Both the position numbers and the translations under genes were made by a program. Below the pieces are notes generated by a model. It was not told where the DNA came from. It did no database searches and saw only the letters and a program-made list of their open reading frames with translations. Of a DNA stretch of 38,863 nt, positions 1 through 8,870 are shown in pieces. Within the stretch, counting starts at the first letter, position 1, and every line of letters begins with the position of its first letter. Origin of the DNA: Ignavibacteriales bacterium (GTDB lineage: Bacteria; Bacteroidota; Ignavibacteria; T3Sed10-11); contig PWXV01000261.1 of assembly GCA_003568415.1 (NCBI GenBank), forward strand, positions 1 through 38,863, given 5' to 3'.

Positions 1-136
1 GGTCTACATCGTGATGTCGGAGGACGGGGATATGACATTGATACCCTTTTTCTTCAAAGAAATTTTTAAAATTATCCCAACACCACGAACCTCCCCACAT
101 ACCGTGAATCATTACAATTGTTTTTGACATTCTCAT
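1..136 (-). CDS. alpha/beta hydrolase, N-terminal fragment (runs off window)
   Basis: The reverse strand from position 136 opens with an ATG and reads to the window edge without a stop. The predicted start is MRMSKTIVMIHGMWGGSWCW. The hydrophobic strand followed by HGMWGG and then Trp/Cys-Trp matches the first beta strand and oxyanion-hole HG motif of alpha/beta hydrolases. After it comes a helix (NFKNFFEEKGY) and a second strand (CHIPVLRHHDVD). About 45 residues are visible, and the nucleophile elbow and catalytic His lie outside the window. A second ATG at 130 is an equally possible start, because neither has a clear ribosome binding site. The substrate cannot be inferred. The family call from the N-terminus alone is good but not certain. 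Confidence 0.72.
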   Translation of the reverse strand, partial: MRMSKTIVMIHGMWGGSWCWDNFKNFFEEKGYQCHIPVLRHHDVD

Positions 137-179
137 ACTCTATGTATATTTGATGCTTAATTAAATATATGCCATCGTC

Positions 180-262
180 TGCGCCAACCCAAACTACGTT
201 GGATTTATAGACTGCAATTTCCAACGTGGCATAGCCCCCGCAAAATGCACGGGGTAGGCGCA
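180..262. repeat. multi-hairpin palindromic element
   Basis: Three nested inverted repeats occupy about 83 bases. A closing stem pairs 180-185 (TGCGCC) with 257-262 (GGCGCA). Hairpin one pairs 196-203 (ACGTTGGA) with 220-227. Hairpin two pairs 236-240 (CCCCG) with 250-254. Folded, this is a three-way junction. It lies upstream of the hydrolase gene on the minus strand, so it could be a structured 5' leader or a REP/MITE-like mobile palindrome. No gene is seen in it. Confidence 0.5.
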
Positions 263-367
263 ACTAAAAATGGCAAAATAATTTATTTTTTATTAGTGAA
301 GAGTAGTAAAGATTTGTGGGTGATATTTATGCTTTTTGTATACAGATTAACCTGTTAAGTTACTAAC

Positions 368-453
368 AAACATGCCCGTCACTATTATCCTCAACTATTT
401 GAAAAATGAAAGCTTTTGCATTCCAACTCTTACGGTAAGTGACGGGCATGTTT
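368..453. repeat. perfect 16-bp inverted repeat with 54-base loop
   Basis: The arm AAACATGCCCGTCACT at 368-383 is the exact reverse complement of 438-453. The element sits ten bases past the stop codon of the minus-strand zinc-ribbon gene. It could form a stable hairpin at the 3' end of that transcript, but no solid U-run follows, so it is not a classical intrinsic terminator. It may protect the mRNA 3' end or be a small non-autonomous palindromic element. Confidence 0.6.
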
Positions 454-462
454 CTTGTGTAC

Positions 463-987
463 TTAAATATGATTATCGCGCACCCATCGCACACGTGCAA
501 ACTTCACTCCGTCAGAAAAGCTGTAGTGAAGCTCACCTGAGTATGCACGGTGTACTGCTTTGCCGAGTCGCTGCGCGAGGCGTTCGGTTGTCGTCGTGAT
601 TTCAATTCCTCCTTTTGTTTTTTTAACATGCACAATCCGGTCAAGTGGATTATGGTTCATTACTTTTGATTCTTCGTTACGGATAAGATTAAATATTTCA
701 TCGCTGTGTTCGCGGAGGAACGAGCCGCCGAGGGTGACGAGTCCCATCGGAACGTTATCGGCCCGCTTTCTGCATGCAGGACACTTTACCTCACCTTGAA
801 TATCTCTATTGCCGTATAATCGTTTTGCTTCCTTTTCCTGATACCATCGTTTGTTCCAGTAAATCAGTCCACAGTCTTTGCATCGGAGCGGTTCTTTCAT
901 GCCCTTACCTTTCGGGGGCAGATACGGATCATTTTCATTACGTAAATTATTTCGAATTCCCTGGGACGATTTTACGCGTTGTGACAT
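463..987 (-). CDS. BCAM0308-like zinc-ribbon protein
   Basis: This is a 174-residue soluble protein with a CxxC pair at residues 36 and 39 (CKDC) and a second at 69 and 72 (CPAC). Together they make one treble-clef or zinc-ribbon site. The basic N-terminus and the conserved-looking GGSFLREHSDEIFNLIRNEE stretch resemble the uncharacterised bacterial BCAM0308 family, which is distantly like the zinc part of NMD3. The C-terminal half, with repeated Thr and Arg-rich strands, looks like a small alpha/beta domain. The molecular role is unknown; RNA binding is only a guess. The ATG at 987 is preceded by GGGG at a short distance. It is transcribed alone, with a 232-base gap to trpA upstream and the 368-453 palindrome just downstream. 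Confidence 0.65.
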   Translation of the reverse strand: MSQRVKSSQGIRNNLRNENDPYLPPKGKGMKEPLRCKDCGLIYWNKRWYQEKEAKRLYGNRDIQGEVKCPACRKRADNVPMGLVTLGGSFLREHSDEIFNLIRNEESKVMNHNPLDRIVHVKKTKGGIEITTTTERLAQRLGKAVHRAYSGELHYSFSDGVKFARVRWVRDNHI

Positions 988-1219
988 AGTGAACCCCGCA
1001 TGTAATAGTGATTAAAAATGGACTAAATATATTTTTATTGGTTTATTTTGTGTTTGGTAGGCATCCCTCCTTTCTCTAAATTTAGGATTTCCGAGGGAGT
1101 GTAAAAAAGGTACTCACTATTATTAATTGCAAATATTTTGCTTAAAGTCAATAGGGAATAGGTTTATTTTGATAATAAAATTTACTGTAAAACCAGGTAA
1201 ACTGGGACATTTCAACCTT
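988..1219. other. intergenic region between trpA and the zinc-ribbon gene
   Basis: This 232-base AT-rich stretch has no convincing gene. A nine-codon minus-strand ORF follows AGGAGGG at about 1068-1074 but is too close to that sequence and too short to call. I see no U-run terminator directly after trpA. Confidence 0.5.
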
Positions 1220-2032
1220 TTACTCCGATTCTCTCAATTTCAATCCCTTCTTCAATTCTTTAACGAATTCTTTTACAGGTGCAATATAATTTTTGTTCCG
1301 GTTATTGTTTATAATTTTTATTAATGCGCTGCCAACGATAATACCGTCTGCATATGGTGCGAGCATGTGTGCGTTTTTTCCCGATGATATTCCAAAGCCA
1401 ACCAGGACCGGATTTTTTGTAATATTATTCCTGCATCGCTGTAAATATTCTTTTACCGTATCGGGTATTCCGTTGCTCTGCCCTGTTACACCGGTTATTG
1501 ATACACAGTACACAAATCCTTCGGAAGCCATATCGATTTGACGGAGGCGATCATCTGACGTGGTAGGTGCTGAAAGAAAGATCGGTGCAAGGTTATGATC
1601 GTGTGCAAGTGCACGGTATGCAGTAGATTCCTCGACCGGAATATCCGGAATGATCAAACCATCAACACCGCATGCAGAAGCGGTTTGCATAAACCTTTCC
1701 AGACCAAATGCTATGAGGGGATTAACATACCCCATCAGAATAATTGGTATCTGAGATATTTTACGGATCTCCATAACGATGTCGAAGACGGTTGTAACGT
1801 TGACACCATTTTTAATTGCCCGGTCTGATGCAAGCTGAATCGTCGGTCCATCTGCAAGCGGATCTGAGAAGGGAATCCCGAGCTCAATAATATCGGCACC
1901 CGCTTCTTCAACTGCACCGATGATTTCAGGTGTTGCGGTGACAGACGGATATCCTGCAGTAATAAAGATCGAAAGCGCTTTACGGTTCTGTGAACGGAGT
2001 TTGCTTAATGTTTGATGTATACGGGTATTCAT
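1220..2032 (-). CDS. trpA: tryptophan synthase alpha subunit
   Basis: TrpA cleaves indole-3-glycerol phosphate to indole and glyceraldehyde 3-phosphate, and indole is channelled to TrpB. The 270-residue length is typical of this TIM-barrel family. The signature IIELGIPFSDPLADGPTIQ carries the two catalytic acids, here Glu50 and Asp61. The C-terminal phosphate-binding strand GFGISSGKN and the following IVGSALIK are also present. It is the last gene of the trp operon, 13 bases downstream of trpB, and the start ATG at 2032 fits the family N-terminus. No disruption is seen. Regulation is expected from the attenuator upstream of trpE. Confidence 0.97.
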   Translation of the reverse strand: MNTRIHQTLSKLRSQNRKALSIFITAGYPSVTATPEIIGAVEEAGADIIELGIPFSDPLADGPTIQLASDRAIKNGVNVTTVFDIVMEIRKISQIPIILMGYVNPLIAFGLERFMQTASACGVDGLIIPDIPVEESTAYRALAHDHNLAPIFLSAPTTSDDRLRQIDMASEGFVYCVSITGVTGQSNGIPDTVKEYLQRCRNNITKNPVLVGFGISSGKNAHMLAPYADGIIVGSALIKIINNNRNKNYIAPVKEFVKELKKGLKLRESE

Positions 2033-2045
2033 ATGATATTTCTAA

Positions 2046-3242
2046 TCATTCTATCTCTAATTCTTTAAATATTGTGCCAAGATCTTTTTCACCGCGCCCT
2101 GAAAGATTTATAACGATAGTTTGGTCACTGTTCGTATCGGGAAGTAATCTTTCCAGATAGGCGAGTGCGTGGGCTGTTTCAAGTGCGGGGATGATTCCTT
2201 CCAGTTGTGACAACATTTGAACAGCGTCAAGCGCTTCGCTGTCGGTCACCGATTCATACCGTACCCGTCCTGAATCTTTTAAAAAGCTATGTTCCGGTCC
2301 CACACCGGGATAATCCAGACCGGCGGAGATTGAATGTGCAGGAAGTACCTGTCCGTATTCATCCTGTAAAAGATAGCTTAAGTTGCCGTGTAAAACTCCC
2401 GGTTTACCCAGGGTCAGTGTCGCAGCATGTTGGTCGGTTGTTATACCGTAACCGGCGGCTTCAACACCGATCATCTTTACGTGTTCATCGGTGATGAACG
2501 GATAAAACATTCCGATGGAATTACTACCGCCGCCGACGCATGCAAGGAGATAATCAGGTGAAGCAATAGATCGTTCCTGTAATTGAGTCTGTGTTTCTCT
2601 TCCGATAACACTCTGAAAATCCCGTACCATCATCGGGTACGGATGCGGTCCGACGACCGAACCGATAACATAAAATGTATTTCGTACATTGGTGACCCAA
2701 TCGCGTATTGCCTCGTTGGTCGCGTCTTTCAGTGTTTGCGTTCCCGAGTCCACCGGTATTACTTGTGCACCGAGAAGTTTCATCCGGTTGACATTCGATT
2801 CCTGACGCCGGGTATCTTCACGTCCCATATAAACCACACAATCGAGTCCGAGTTTCGCTGCAACGGTTGCCGTCGCGACACCATGCTGACCGGCACCGGT
2901 CTCTGCAATGATTCGCTTCTTACCGATTTTTTTCGCCAGCAGCATCTGACCGATTACATTGTTGATCTTATGAGCGCCGGTATGACAGAGATCTTCGCGT
3001 TTTAAAAATATTTGTGCTCCGCCATAATGACCGGTAAGTCGTGAAGCAAAATAGAGTGGGGTAGGGCGGCCGGCAAAATCAGCAAGCATGTTTTGGAATT
3101 CTTTCTGAAATATGGAATCATTTTTTGCTGCGGTGTATGTATCTTCCAATTCCTGAAGAGCGAACATAAGTGTTTCAGGGACATATTTCCCGCCATAGGT
3201 ACCGTAATATCCTTTTGCGTCCGGTTGAGTATATGGTTTCAT
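2046..3242 (-). CDS. trpB: tryptophan synthase beta subunit
   Basis: TrpB condenses indole with L-serine on pyridoxal phosphate to give tryptophan. The 398-residue protein has the canonical TrpB1 layout. It begins with [15 protein letters not shown], and the HTGAHKINN motif supplies the PLP lysine (Lys92). GGGSNSIG forms the phosphate-binding loop, and the GRGEKD motif sits near the C-terminus. It lies two bases after aroF and 13 before trpA, so the alpha and beta genes are adjacent as expected for a channelling complex. It is the standard TrpB1 rather than the longer TrpB2 form. No anomalies are seen. Confidence 0.97.
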   Translation of the reverse strand: MKPYTQPDAKGYYGTYGGKYVPETLMFALQELEDTYTAAKNDSIFQKEFQNMLADFAGRPTPLYFASRLTGHYGGAQIFLKREDLCHTGAHKINNVIGQMLLAKKIGKKRIIAETGAGQHGVATATVAAKLGLDCVVYMGREDTRRQESNVNRMKLLGAQVIPVDSGTQTLKDATNEAIRDWVTNVRNTFYVIGSVVGPHPYPMMVRDFQSVIGRETQTQLQERSIASPDYLLACVGGGSNSIGMFYPFITDEHVKMIGVEAAGYGITTDQHAATLTLGKPGVLHGNLSYLLQDEYGQVLPAHSISAGLDYPGVGPEHSFLKDSGRVRYESVTDSEALDAVQMLSQLEGIIPALETAHALAYLERLLPDTNSDQTIVINLSGRGEKDLGTIFKELEIE

Positions 3243-3244
3243 AA

Positions 3245-4300
3245 TTATTCTGCTTTTATTAATTCGATTTTTTCAGGTGGATGTGATCTTATTTTTCGAT
3301 CCATTATATCGGCCAGGTGACCGAGCTTATTCAGGAGTAATTTCAACCGATCGGGTTTGATCGATTGATAACCGTCTGATAGAGCATGTTCAGGATCGTT
3401 ATGTACTTCGATCATCAGACCATCGGCTCCTGCTGCTATGGATGCCATCGACATAGCATGCACGCCGTCCCATCTGCCGATACCGTGACTCGGGTCGACG
3501 ATGATCGGTAGATGGGAGAGCTTTTTAATAACGGGTATGGCATTCAGATCAAGTGTATTGCGTGTGTAGGTTTCGAATGTCCGGATCCCGCGCTCGCATA
3601 AAATGATATTGGGATTTCCCTGATGTGCAATGTATTCTGCAGCCATGAGCAATTCTTCAATCGTTGCCGATATACCCCGTTTTAACAGGATCGGTTTGCC
3701 GGTGCTTCCGGCTGCTTCGAGGAGGGCAAAGTTCTGCATATTCCGTGCACCGATCTGGATAATATCGGTTACCTCTGCCACCATTGCTAGTGTTTCTTCG
3801 CTGCGGACTTCGGTTACGATATTTATTCCTGTCCTGCTGCGCGCTTCATCGAGAATGGCAAGTCCTTTTTCCTTTAAACCCTGAAATGAGTAAGGCGATG
3901 TTCGCGGTTTAAATGCACCGCCGCGGAGAAACTGTATTCCCATAGAAGCAAGAATATCAGCGATATCAATGATTTGCTCACGGCTCTCAACCGAGCAGGG
4001 CCCGGCGATAATGGTTAATTCATTCCCTCCGATGATGTTTCCGTTTATTCTAATTTCTGTATTTTCTGGTTTGAACTCACGTCCGACAAGTTTAAAGGGT
4101 TTTGAAACAGATATTGCATCGGCAACACCGCCCATCGTTAAGAAATTCGACGGATCGATTTTTCCCTGATTGCCGGTAATACCGATAGCAATTCGCTGGG
4201 CACCGCCGATCGCGTGCGGTTTATATCCCATTGAGCGAATTTTTTCTTTTACTGCATCGATCTGTTCATCGGTTGCTGTGGATTTCATTGCGATGAGCAT
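3245..4300 (-). CDS. aroF: 3-deoxy-7-phosphoheptulonate (DAHP) synthase, type I-beta
   Basis: This enzyme condenses phosphoenolpyruvate with erythrose 4-phosphate, the first step of the shikimate pathway. Residues 1 to about 75 form a ferredoxin-like regulatory domain, as in the Thermotoga-type enzyme. The barrel follows with [42 protein letters not shown] and [11 protein letters not shown]. It overlaps trpF by 35 bases. The start at 4300 is supported by GAAAGGG about eight bases upstream, inside trpF. Its place between trpF and trpB means carbon entry into aromatic synthesis is co-expressed with tryptophan synthesis and shares its attenuator. Allosteric inhibition through the N-terminal domain is known for the family; the effector here is unknown. 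Confidence 0.94.
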   Translation of the reverse strand: MLIAMKSTATDEQIDAVKEKIRSMGYKPHAIGGAQRIAIGITGNQGKIDPSNFLTMGGVADAISVSKPFKLVGREFKPENTEIRINGNIIGGNELTIIAGPCSVESREQIIDIADILASMGIQFLRGGAFKPRTSPYSFQGLKEKGLAILDEARSRTGINIVTEVRSEETLAMVAEVTDIIQIGARNMQNFALLEAAGSTGKPILLKRGISATIEELLMAAEYIAHQGNPNIILCERGIRTFETYTRNTLDLNAIPVIKKLSHLPIIVDPSHGIGRWDGVHAMSMASIAAGADGLMIEVHNDPEHALSDGYQSIKPDRLKLLLNKLGHLADIMDRKIRSHPPEKIELIKAE

Positions 4301-4922
4301 GCGCTGATCCCTTTCTTTGAATCGTTTCGAATAATTGCAATAATTTTTGTTTATCTTTTTTACCCGGCGCAGATTCGATCCCGCTATTGATATCTACACC
4401 GAATGGATTGACAATTGAAATAGCGCGGGTGATATTACCGGGATGCAACCCGCCGGATACGATCACATTATATTTTTCAGATGCCTTCCGTGCAATATCC
4501 CAGTTGCCGGTTTGCCCGGTACCGCCATAAAGGGTTTTGTGGAACGTATCAAATAAAAACGCATCGACGTTAAAGGCCTCGAGACCGGGTAATTCACGCA
4601 TGGTTACTAAACGAACGGCTTTCCAAACTTTCACCGAATCATAGTCACACTCATCAGGTGTTTCATTGCCGTGTAACTGAATTACTTTGATCCCCGTCAG
4701 ATCGATTGTTCGTCTGATCTCATCCCGGTGGTGGTTTACGAAGACTCCAACCGGATTAATGTGTTCAGGCAATTGCTTAATTATTTCAGCTGCACGTTTA
4801 GGCGAAATGTATCTCGGACTTTCCTTATAGAAGATAAATCCAATTGCATCTGAACCGCAATCTGCAACTGCGAGTGCATCTTCCGCATTTGTTATGCCGC
4901 ATATTTTTATGAGGGGATGCAT
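4266..4922 (-). CDS. trpF: phosphoribosylanthranilate isomerase
   Basis: TrpF performs the Amadori rearrangement of phosphoribosylanthranilate to CdRP. An upstream ATG at 5003 would add 27 residues overlapping trpC with no family similarity, so I place the start at 4922. There the protein begins MHPLIKICGITN and has 218 residues, normal for TrpF. The catalytic cysteine is in KICGIT (Cys8) and the acid in the strand LFDTFH. The phosphate-binding segments VSGGLHPGN and GVDINSGIE follow. The start lies ten bases after the trpC stop, and the 3' end overlaps aroF by 35 bases, which implies translational coupling. trpC and trpF are separate genes here, not the fused form of enteric bacteria. Confidence 0.94.
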   Translation of the reverse strand: MHPLIKICGITNAEDALAVADCGSDAIGFIFYKESPRYISPKRAAEIIKQLPEHINPVGVFVNHHRDEIRRTIDLTGIKVIQLHGNETPDECDYDSVKVWKAVRLVTMRELPGLEAFNVDAFLFDTFHKTLYGGTGQTGNWDIARKASEKYNVIVSGGLHPGNITRAISIVNPFGVDINSGIESAPGKKDKQKLLQLFETIQRKGSAHAHRNEIHSNR

Positions 4923-4932
4923 GTACTTACCG

Positions 4933-5715
4933 TTATTTTCCGATTGTTTGTTGTTTATTGACAAATTCAAATAGTCTGCCTCTGTTTCGCATGAGCGATT
5001 CACCGATTAAAGCGCCTTTTGCACCGAAACTTTTCACCAGGTTGAGATCGTCGCTGTTTTGTATTCCGCTCTCACTGATAACGATTACATCAGCGGGAAG
5101 TTTTTTTATTACTTCTTTTGTATGATTCAGGTCGACAGTGAATGTCCGAAGATCGCGGTTGTTTATTCCGATAAGTTTCATCACACTGAAGTCGAGATTA
5201 TCGATCACTGATTCGTCGTATATTTCGACCAGGCATTCCAGATTGAGTCCGGATGCCCGTGTAAAGAGTGCATGCAGTTTTTGCTTTGATACTATATCAG
5301 CAATCAGCAGCACCGCATCGGCGCCGAATGCCTTCGCTTCATGTAACTGGTATTCATCGATAATAAAATCTTTCCGGAGGACCGGAATATGAACCGCTTT
5401 GCTGACTTGTTCAATATCGTGCAGTGAACCCCCAAAATATTTTTCATCGGTAAGTACCGATATACCGACAGCGCCGGAGTTGATATAATCAAATGCCGTT
5501 TCGACCGGATCGGCATTCTGCTGTATTGTTCCCGCGGATGGTGATCTGCGTTTGAATTCCGCAATAATACCGAAGTCTTTTTTAAATTGATCAATCAATG
5601 AACGGGTTTTACTTTCGTAAAGTGATCGTTCTTGAAGCTGTTCGACCGGGTGATTCTTTTTCCAGAATTCTATTTCGGTCCTTGTATGGTTTACTATTTC
5701 TTGGAGCTTGTTCAT
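4933..5715 (-). CDS. trpC: indole-3-glycerol phosphate synthase
   Basis: TrpC closes the indole ring, converting CdRP to indole-3-glycerol phosphate with loss of CO2 and water. The 260-residue barrel has the family signature IIAEFKRRSPSAG, with Lys55 among the active-site residues. The VLRKDFIIDEYQ strand carries the general acid lysine. ECLVEIYDE, IGINNRDLRTF and VISESGI supply further active-site and phosphate-binding residues. It begins four bases after trpD, consistent with tight operon structure. Length and motifs are ordinary and no disruption is visible. Confidence 0.96.
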   Translation of the reverse strand: MNKLQEIVNHTRTEIEFWKKNHPVEQLQERSLYESKTRSLIDQFKKDFGIIAEFKRRSPSAGTIQQNADPVETAFDYINSGAVGISVLTDEKYFGGSLHDIEQVSKAVHIPVLRKDFIIDEYQLHEAKAFGADAVLLIADIVSKQKLHALFTRASGLNLECLVEIYDESVIDNLDFSVMKLIGINNRDLRTFTVDLNHTKEVIKKLPADVIVISESGIQNSDDLNLVKSFGAKGALIGESLMRNRGRLFEFVNKQQTIGK

Positions 5716-5719
5716 TATT

Positions 5720-6745
5720 TTATTTACTATTTGATGTATCGACCAGTTCTTTTAATTTTCGCATCGCATTCCCTGAATCGATTGATTCTTTTGCCAACTC
5801 GATCCCTTCCTGCGGAGTTGTTGCTTTTTCTCCTGCGTATAATCCGAAACCCGCGTTTAAGAGAACAATATCCCGGTACGGACCGTTTTTCCCCTGAAGT
5901 ATATTCATACATATCTCAGCATTTGTTTCAACGGTGTCTCCTAAGAGGTTCTCTAACGGTACAGTCGGAAAACCAAAGTCAGTCGGTGTTACCGTGTATT
6001 GTTGTATAGGTTGCCCGTGTGTAACTTCAAAAATATGTGTTCTGCCGGATAGTGAAATTTCATCGATCCCGTCTTCGGAATGAACTACGAGTACCCGTTG
6101 TGCTCCTAATTCTGAAAATACATTTGCAATTTTTCGTGCTGCATCAATATTGAATACGCCGACAAGTTGATTTTTCACACCCGCGGGGTTGGTCATCGGT
6201 CCCATCATATTGAACATTGTTTTCACACCGAGTTCACGTCGCGGCGTAGCGGCAAATTTCATCGCAGGATGGTATGTCGGTGCAAAAAGAAAACCGATAC
6301 CGGTATCGATAATGCATCGTGTCGTAAGTTCCGGCGGCGTGGAAATATTAATGCCGAGATACTGTAAAAGATCTGCGCTGCCGCACTTACTGGAGATAGA
6401 ACGGTTTCCGTGCTTTGCAACAGTCGCTCCGGCTCCTGCAACGACAAATGATGCAACGGTCGAAATATTAAACGTTCCCGAATTATCGCCGCCCGTACCG
6501 CACATATCGAGTGCAACCGCACCGTTAAGATTGATCTTTAACGACTTATCGCGCATTACTTTCACAAACGCTGCAAGTTCGTCGATTTCCTCGCCTTTCA
6601 TTTTCATCGCAGTAAGAAAGGCGCCGATCTGTGCATCGGTTGCATTCCCTTCCATTATCGTAAGCATAGCGTTTGTTGCATCCTCTGTCGAAAGATGCTC
6701 ACCCTCGATTAATTGTTGTATATATTGTTTCATGCTCTGCTCCAT
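5720..6745 (-). CDS. trpD: anthranilate phosphoribosyltransferase
   Basis: TrpD transfers the phosphoribosyl group of PRPP to anthranilate. The 341-residue protein has an all-alpha N-terminal domain and the glycine-rich PRPP motif GTGGDNSGTFNIST at about residues 83-96. KHGNRSISSKCGSADLL and the Mg-binding region around VHSEDGIDEISL follow. It is a stand-alone TrpD, not fused to TrpG. The start at 6745 gives MEQSMKQYIQ; the second Met, four codons on, is also possible. It lies 11 bases after trpG. Confidence 0.96.
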   Translation of the reverse strand: MEQSMKQYIQQLIEGEHLSTEDATNAMLTIMEGNATDAQIGAFLTAMKMKGEEIDELAAFVKVMRDKSLKINLNGAVALDMCGTGGDNSGTFNISTVASFVVAGAGATVAKHGNRSISSKCGSADLLQYLGINISTPPELTTRCIIDTGIGFLFAPTYHPAMKFAATPRRELGVKTMFNMMGPMTNPAGVKNQLVGVFNIDAARKIANVFSELGAQRVLVVHSEDGIDEISLSGRTHIFEVTHGQPIQQYTVTPTDFGFPTVPLENLLGDTVETNAEICMNILQGKNGPYRDIVLLNAGFGLYAGEKATTPQEGIELAKESIDSGNAMRKLKELVDTSNSK

Positions 6746-6756
6746 AACAAGTTTGG

Positions 6757-7323
6757 TTACGAATTATTTTTCAACCAGTTGGTAATGAGTTTCGGTCCCT
6801 CGGTAGTCAGGATCGATTCCGGGTGGAATTGGATTCCTTCCAGCGGATACCGGTTATGCTTCACGCCCATAATAACACCGTCATCAGTCTCGGAGGTAAC
6901 GTCCAGTTCGGGGGCGAGAGTTTTCCGGTCGATCACAAGCGAATGGTATCGTGTGGCGGTAAATGGATTCTGCAGACCTGCGTATGAATCCGAATTACGA
7001 TGTTTTATCATCGATGTTTTGCCATGCATCAATGAATCTGCTCTGACGATCCCGCAGCCGAATGCATAGCCGATCGCCTGATGTCCGAGGCACACACCGA
7101 GCGTCGGAATTTTTTGCCCCAGCTTCTGTATGAGTTCAACCGTGATACCGGCGTTCTCCGGTCTGCCGGGCCCCGGTGAGATAACAATATGCGACGGTTT
7201 TCGTTGTTCTATCTCGTCAACCGTAACGGTGTCGTTCCGCTCCACCTGCACTTCGTCGTGCTGTGCAAGGAGTTGAACAAGATTGTAGGTGAATGAATCG
7301 TAGTTATCGAGTACGAAAATCAT
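6757..7323 (-). CDS. trpG: anthranilate synthase glutamine amidotransferase component
   Basis: TrpG releases ammonia from glutamine for TrpE. The class I amidotransferase triad is intact: the nucleophile Cys78 in GVCLGHQAIGYAFG, and His167 and Glu169 in GIQFHPESIL. The 188-residue length and the N-terminus MIFVLDNYDSFTYNL are typical of TrpG/PabA. In many bacteria the same subunit also serves 4-aminobenzoate synthesis. That could apply here, since no pabA is visible in the window. The start overlaps the end of trpE by 20 bases, so the two subunits are translationally coupled. Confidence 0.96.
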   Translation of the reverse strand: MIFVLDNYDSFTYNLVQLLAQHDEVQVERNDTVTVDEIEQRKPSHIVISPGPGRPENAGITVELIQKLGQKIPTLGVCLGHQAIGYAFGCGIVRADSLMHGKTSMIKHRNSDSYAGLQNPFTATRYHSLVIDRKTLAPELDVTSETDDGVIMGVKHNRYPLEGIQFHPESILTTEGPKLITNWLKNNS

Positions 7324-8851
7324 TATGTCTTATGTTTTTAGTTTCGGGGTTGTGGTTGCTTCCGAATAATTTGTCCGCAGTGCGAATAGCTTCACGCATT
7401 GCGTTTGATTTGTTAATCGTTTCCTGATATTCTTTTGACGGATCTGAATCGGCAACAATTCCGGCGCCGGTTTGAAAATACAACGTTTCATTCTTTGTAT
7501 ATAACGTACGTATTGCAATGCACATGTCCATATTACCGGCAAAGTCGAAATAACCCACGCCGCCTGCATAGATACCGCGGCGGGATGTTTCGAGTTCATC
7601 GATAATTTCCATTGCCCGCACTTTTGGAGAACCGGATACCGTTCCGGCAGGAAATGCTGCCTTGAATACATCGACAGCGTCGATACCGTCCCGTACTATT
7701 CCCGATACATCAGTTGCAATATGAATTACGTGGGAATATCGTACGATGTGCATGAGTTCGTTCACCTCGACGGTACCTGGTTTGCATACACGACCGATAT
7801 CGTTGCGGCCCAGATCGACCAGCATTATATGTTCCGCCCGTTCTTTTTCATCGGCAAGCAGTTCCTGTTCGAGCTGTATGTCTTCCACTTCGTTCGATCC
7901 TCTGTGCCGGGTGCCGGCGATGGGAAATGTTTGTGCACGGTCTCCTTCCTTCCGCACAAGTATTTCCGGCGATGAGCCGATTATCTGTGAATCACCGTTA
8001 TCGAGAAAATATAAGTACGGCGATGGATTGACCAACCGCAGTGCACGATACACGTTAAATACATCACCCTGATACGGAGCACCGAAACGCTGCGACAGAA
8101 CAACCTGGAAAATATCACCGGCATTGATATATTCCTTTGCAACAGAAACGTTTTGTTCAAATTCAGTACGTGATGTATTGGAAGAAATCCCGGTTATATC
8201 GGATGTGAATGATGTCGGGGTAGTTTTATCCGAAATAAGAAGCTCTTTCAATACATTTATTTCATTGACAGCATTCTCGTATTGTTCTTTGAGTTCTTTG
8301 TTATGATCGATGAGCACATTCGCGATAAATAGTATTTGTTGTTTGAAATGATCGAATGCAAGGGTAGTGGGGTAGAAACCAAGTATCGCATCATCGACAT
8401 CGTTGTCATTCACTATTGTTTGCGGTATAGTTTCAATATGACGGATCAGATCATAACCGATGAACCCGACAAGTCCGCCGGTGAAACGGGGTAAATCATG
8501 AATATGGGGAAGAGAATGACCGTTAATAAGCGAGGATATATAATTGAAGTAATTTGAATCGATAGATTTCGTACCGTCTGCCCTCTGTCCGTTGGATTGT
8601 TTATTTGTTTTTGATTGCAGAATGGACTGCAGGTCCTTTGTCCGGATGGTGAATAGCGGATTTCTTCCGATAAACGAGTATCTCCCGAACCGTTCACCTC
8701 CTTCAACACTTTCAAACAAAAACGATGCTTCTGCACCGCGCCGAAGCCGCATATACGCCGATACCGGTGTCAGTGTGTCGGCAAGCATCGTATCGGTTAC
8801 CGGTACGATGGTATGGTGTTCGGCTAATTTTTTAAACGATGAAAAATCCAT
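7304..8851 (-). CDS. trpE: anthranilate synthase component I
   Basis: TrpE converts chorismate and ammonia to anthranilate, the committed step of tryptophan synthesis. At 515 residues it is full length. The N-terminal domain carries the feedback-tryptophan site sequence SFLFESVEGGERFGRYSFIG. The chorismate domain has GDIFQVVLSQRF, PSPYLYFL, PIAGTRHRG, DLGRNDIG and GTVSGSPKVRAMEII. It is the first structural gene of the operon and follows the trpL attenuator. The ATG at 8851 has no clear Shine-Dalgarno and sits in an A-rich stretch just downstream of an AT-rich inverted repeat. The last 20 bases overlap trpG. Confidence 0.97.
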   Translation of the reverse strand: MDFSSFKKLAEHHTIVPVTDTMLADTLTPVSAYMRLRRGAEASFLFESVEGGERFGRYSFIGRNPLFTIRTKDLQSILQSKTNKQSNGQRADGTKSIDSNYFNYISSLINGHSLPHIHDLPRFTGGLVGFIGYDLIRHIETIPQTIVNDNDVDDAILGFYPTTLAFDHFKQQILFIANVLIDHNKELKEQYENAVNEINVLKELLISDKTTPTSFTSDITGISSNTSRTEFEQNVSVAKEYINAGDIFQVVLSQRFGAPYQGDVFNVYRALRLVNPSPYLYFLDNGDSQIIGSSPEILVRKEGDRAQTFPIAGTRHRGSNEVEDIQLEQELLADEKERAEHIMLVDLGRNDIGRVCKPGTVEVNELMHIVRYSHVIHIATDVSGIVRDGIDAVDVFKAAFPAGTVSGSPKVRAMEIIDELETSRRGIYAGGVGYFDFAGNMDMCIAIRTLYTKNETLYFQTGAGIVADSDPSKEYQETINKSNAMREAIRTADKLFGSNHNPETKNIRHNDFRTR

Positions 8852-8870
8852 TTTTAATGAGCTGTTAATA

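Noticed and set aside
180-262. Integron attC site or tRNA-like fold
   Set aside because: No attC core sites. The three-stem fold lacks a tRNA D-arm, T-loop GTTCRA box and acceptor stem.
72-263. Minus-strand 63-codon ORF across the hydrolase start region
   Set aside because: It overlaps the real hydrolase N-terminus in another frame and runs through the palindromic element; no family resemblance.
368-453. Integron attC site after the zinc-ribbon gene
   Set aside because: The location after a gene fits, but the arms are perfectly paired and I see no RYYYAAC/GTTRRRY core sites or extrahelical bases in the proper places.
1127-1324. Plus-strand 65-codon ORF near the end of trpA
   Set aside because: Low-complexity translation, antisense to trpA, no binding site.
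4923-5003. Upstream in-frame start for trpF adding 27 residues
   Set aside because: The extension overlaps trpC and has no TrpF similarity; MHPLIKICGITN at 4922 is the natural start.
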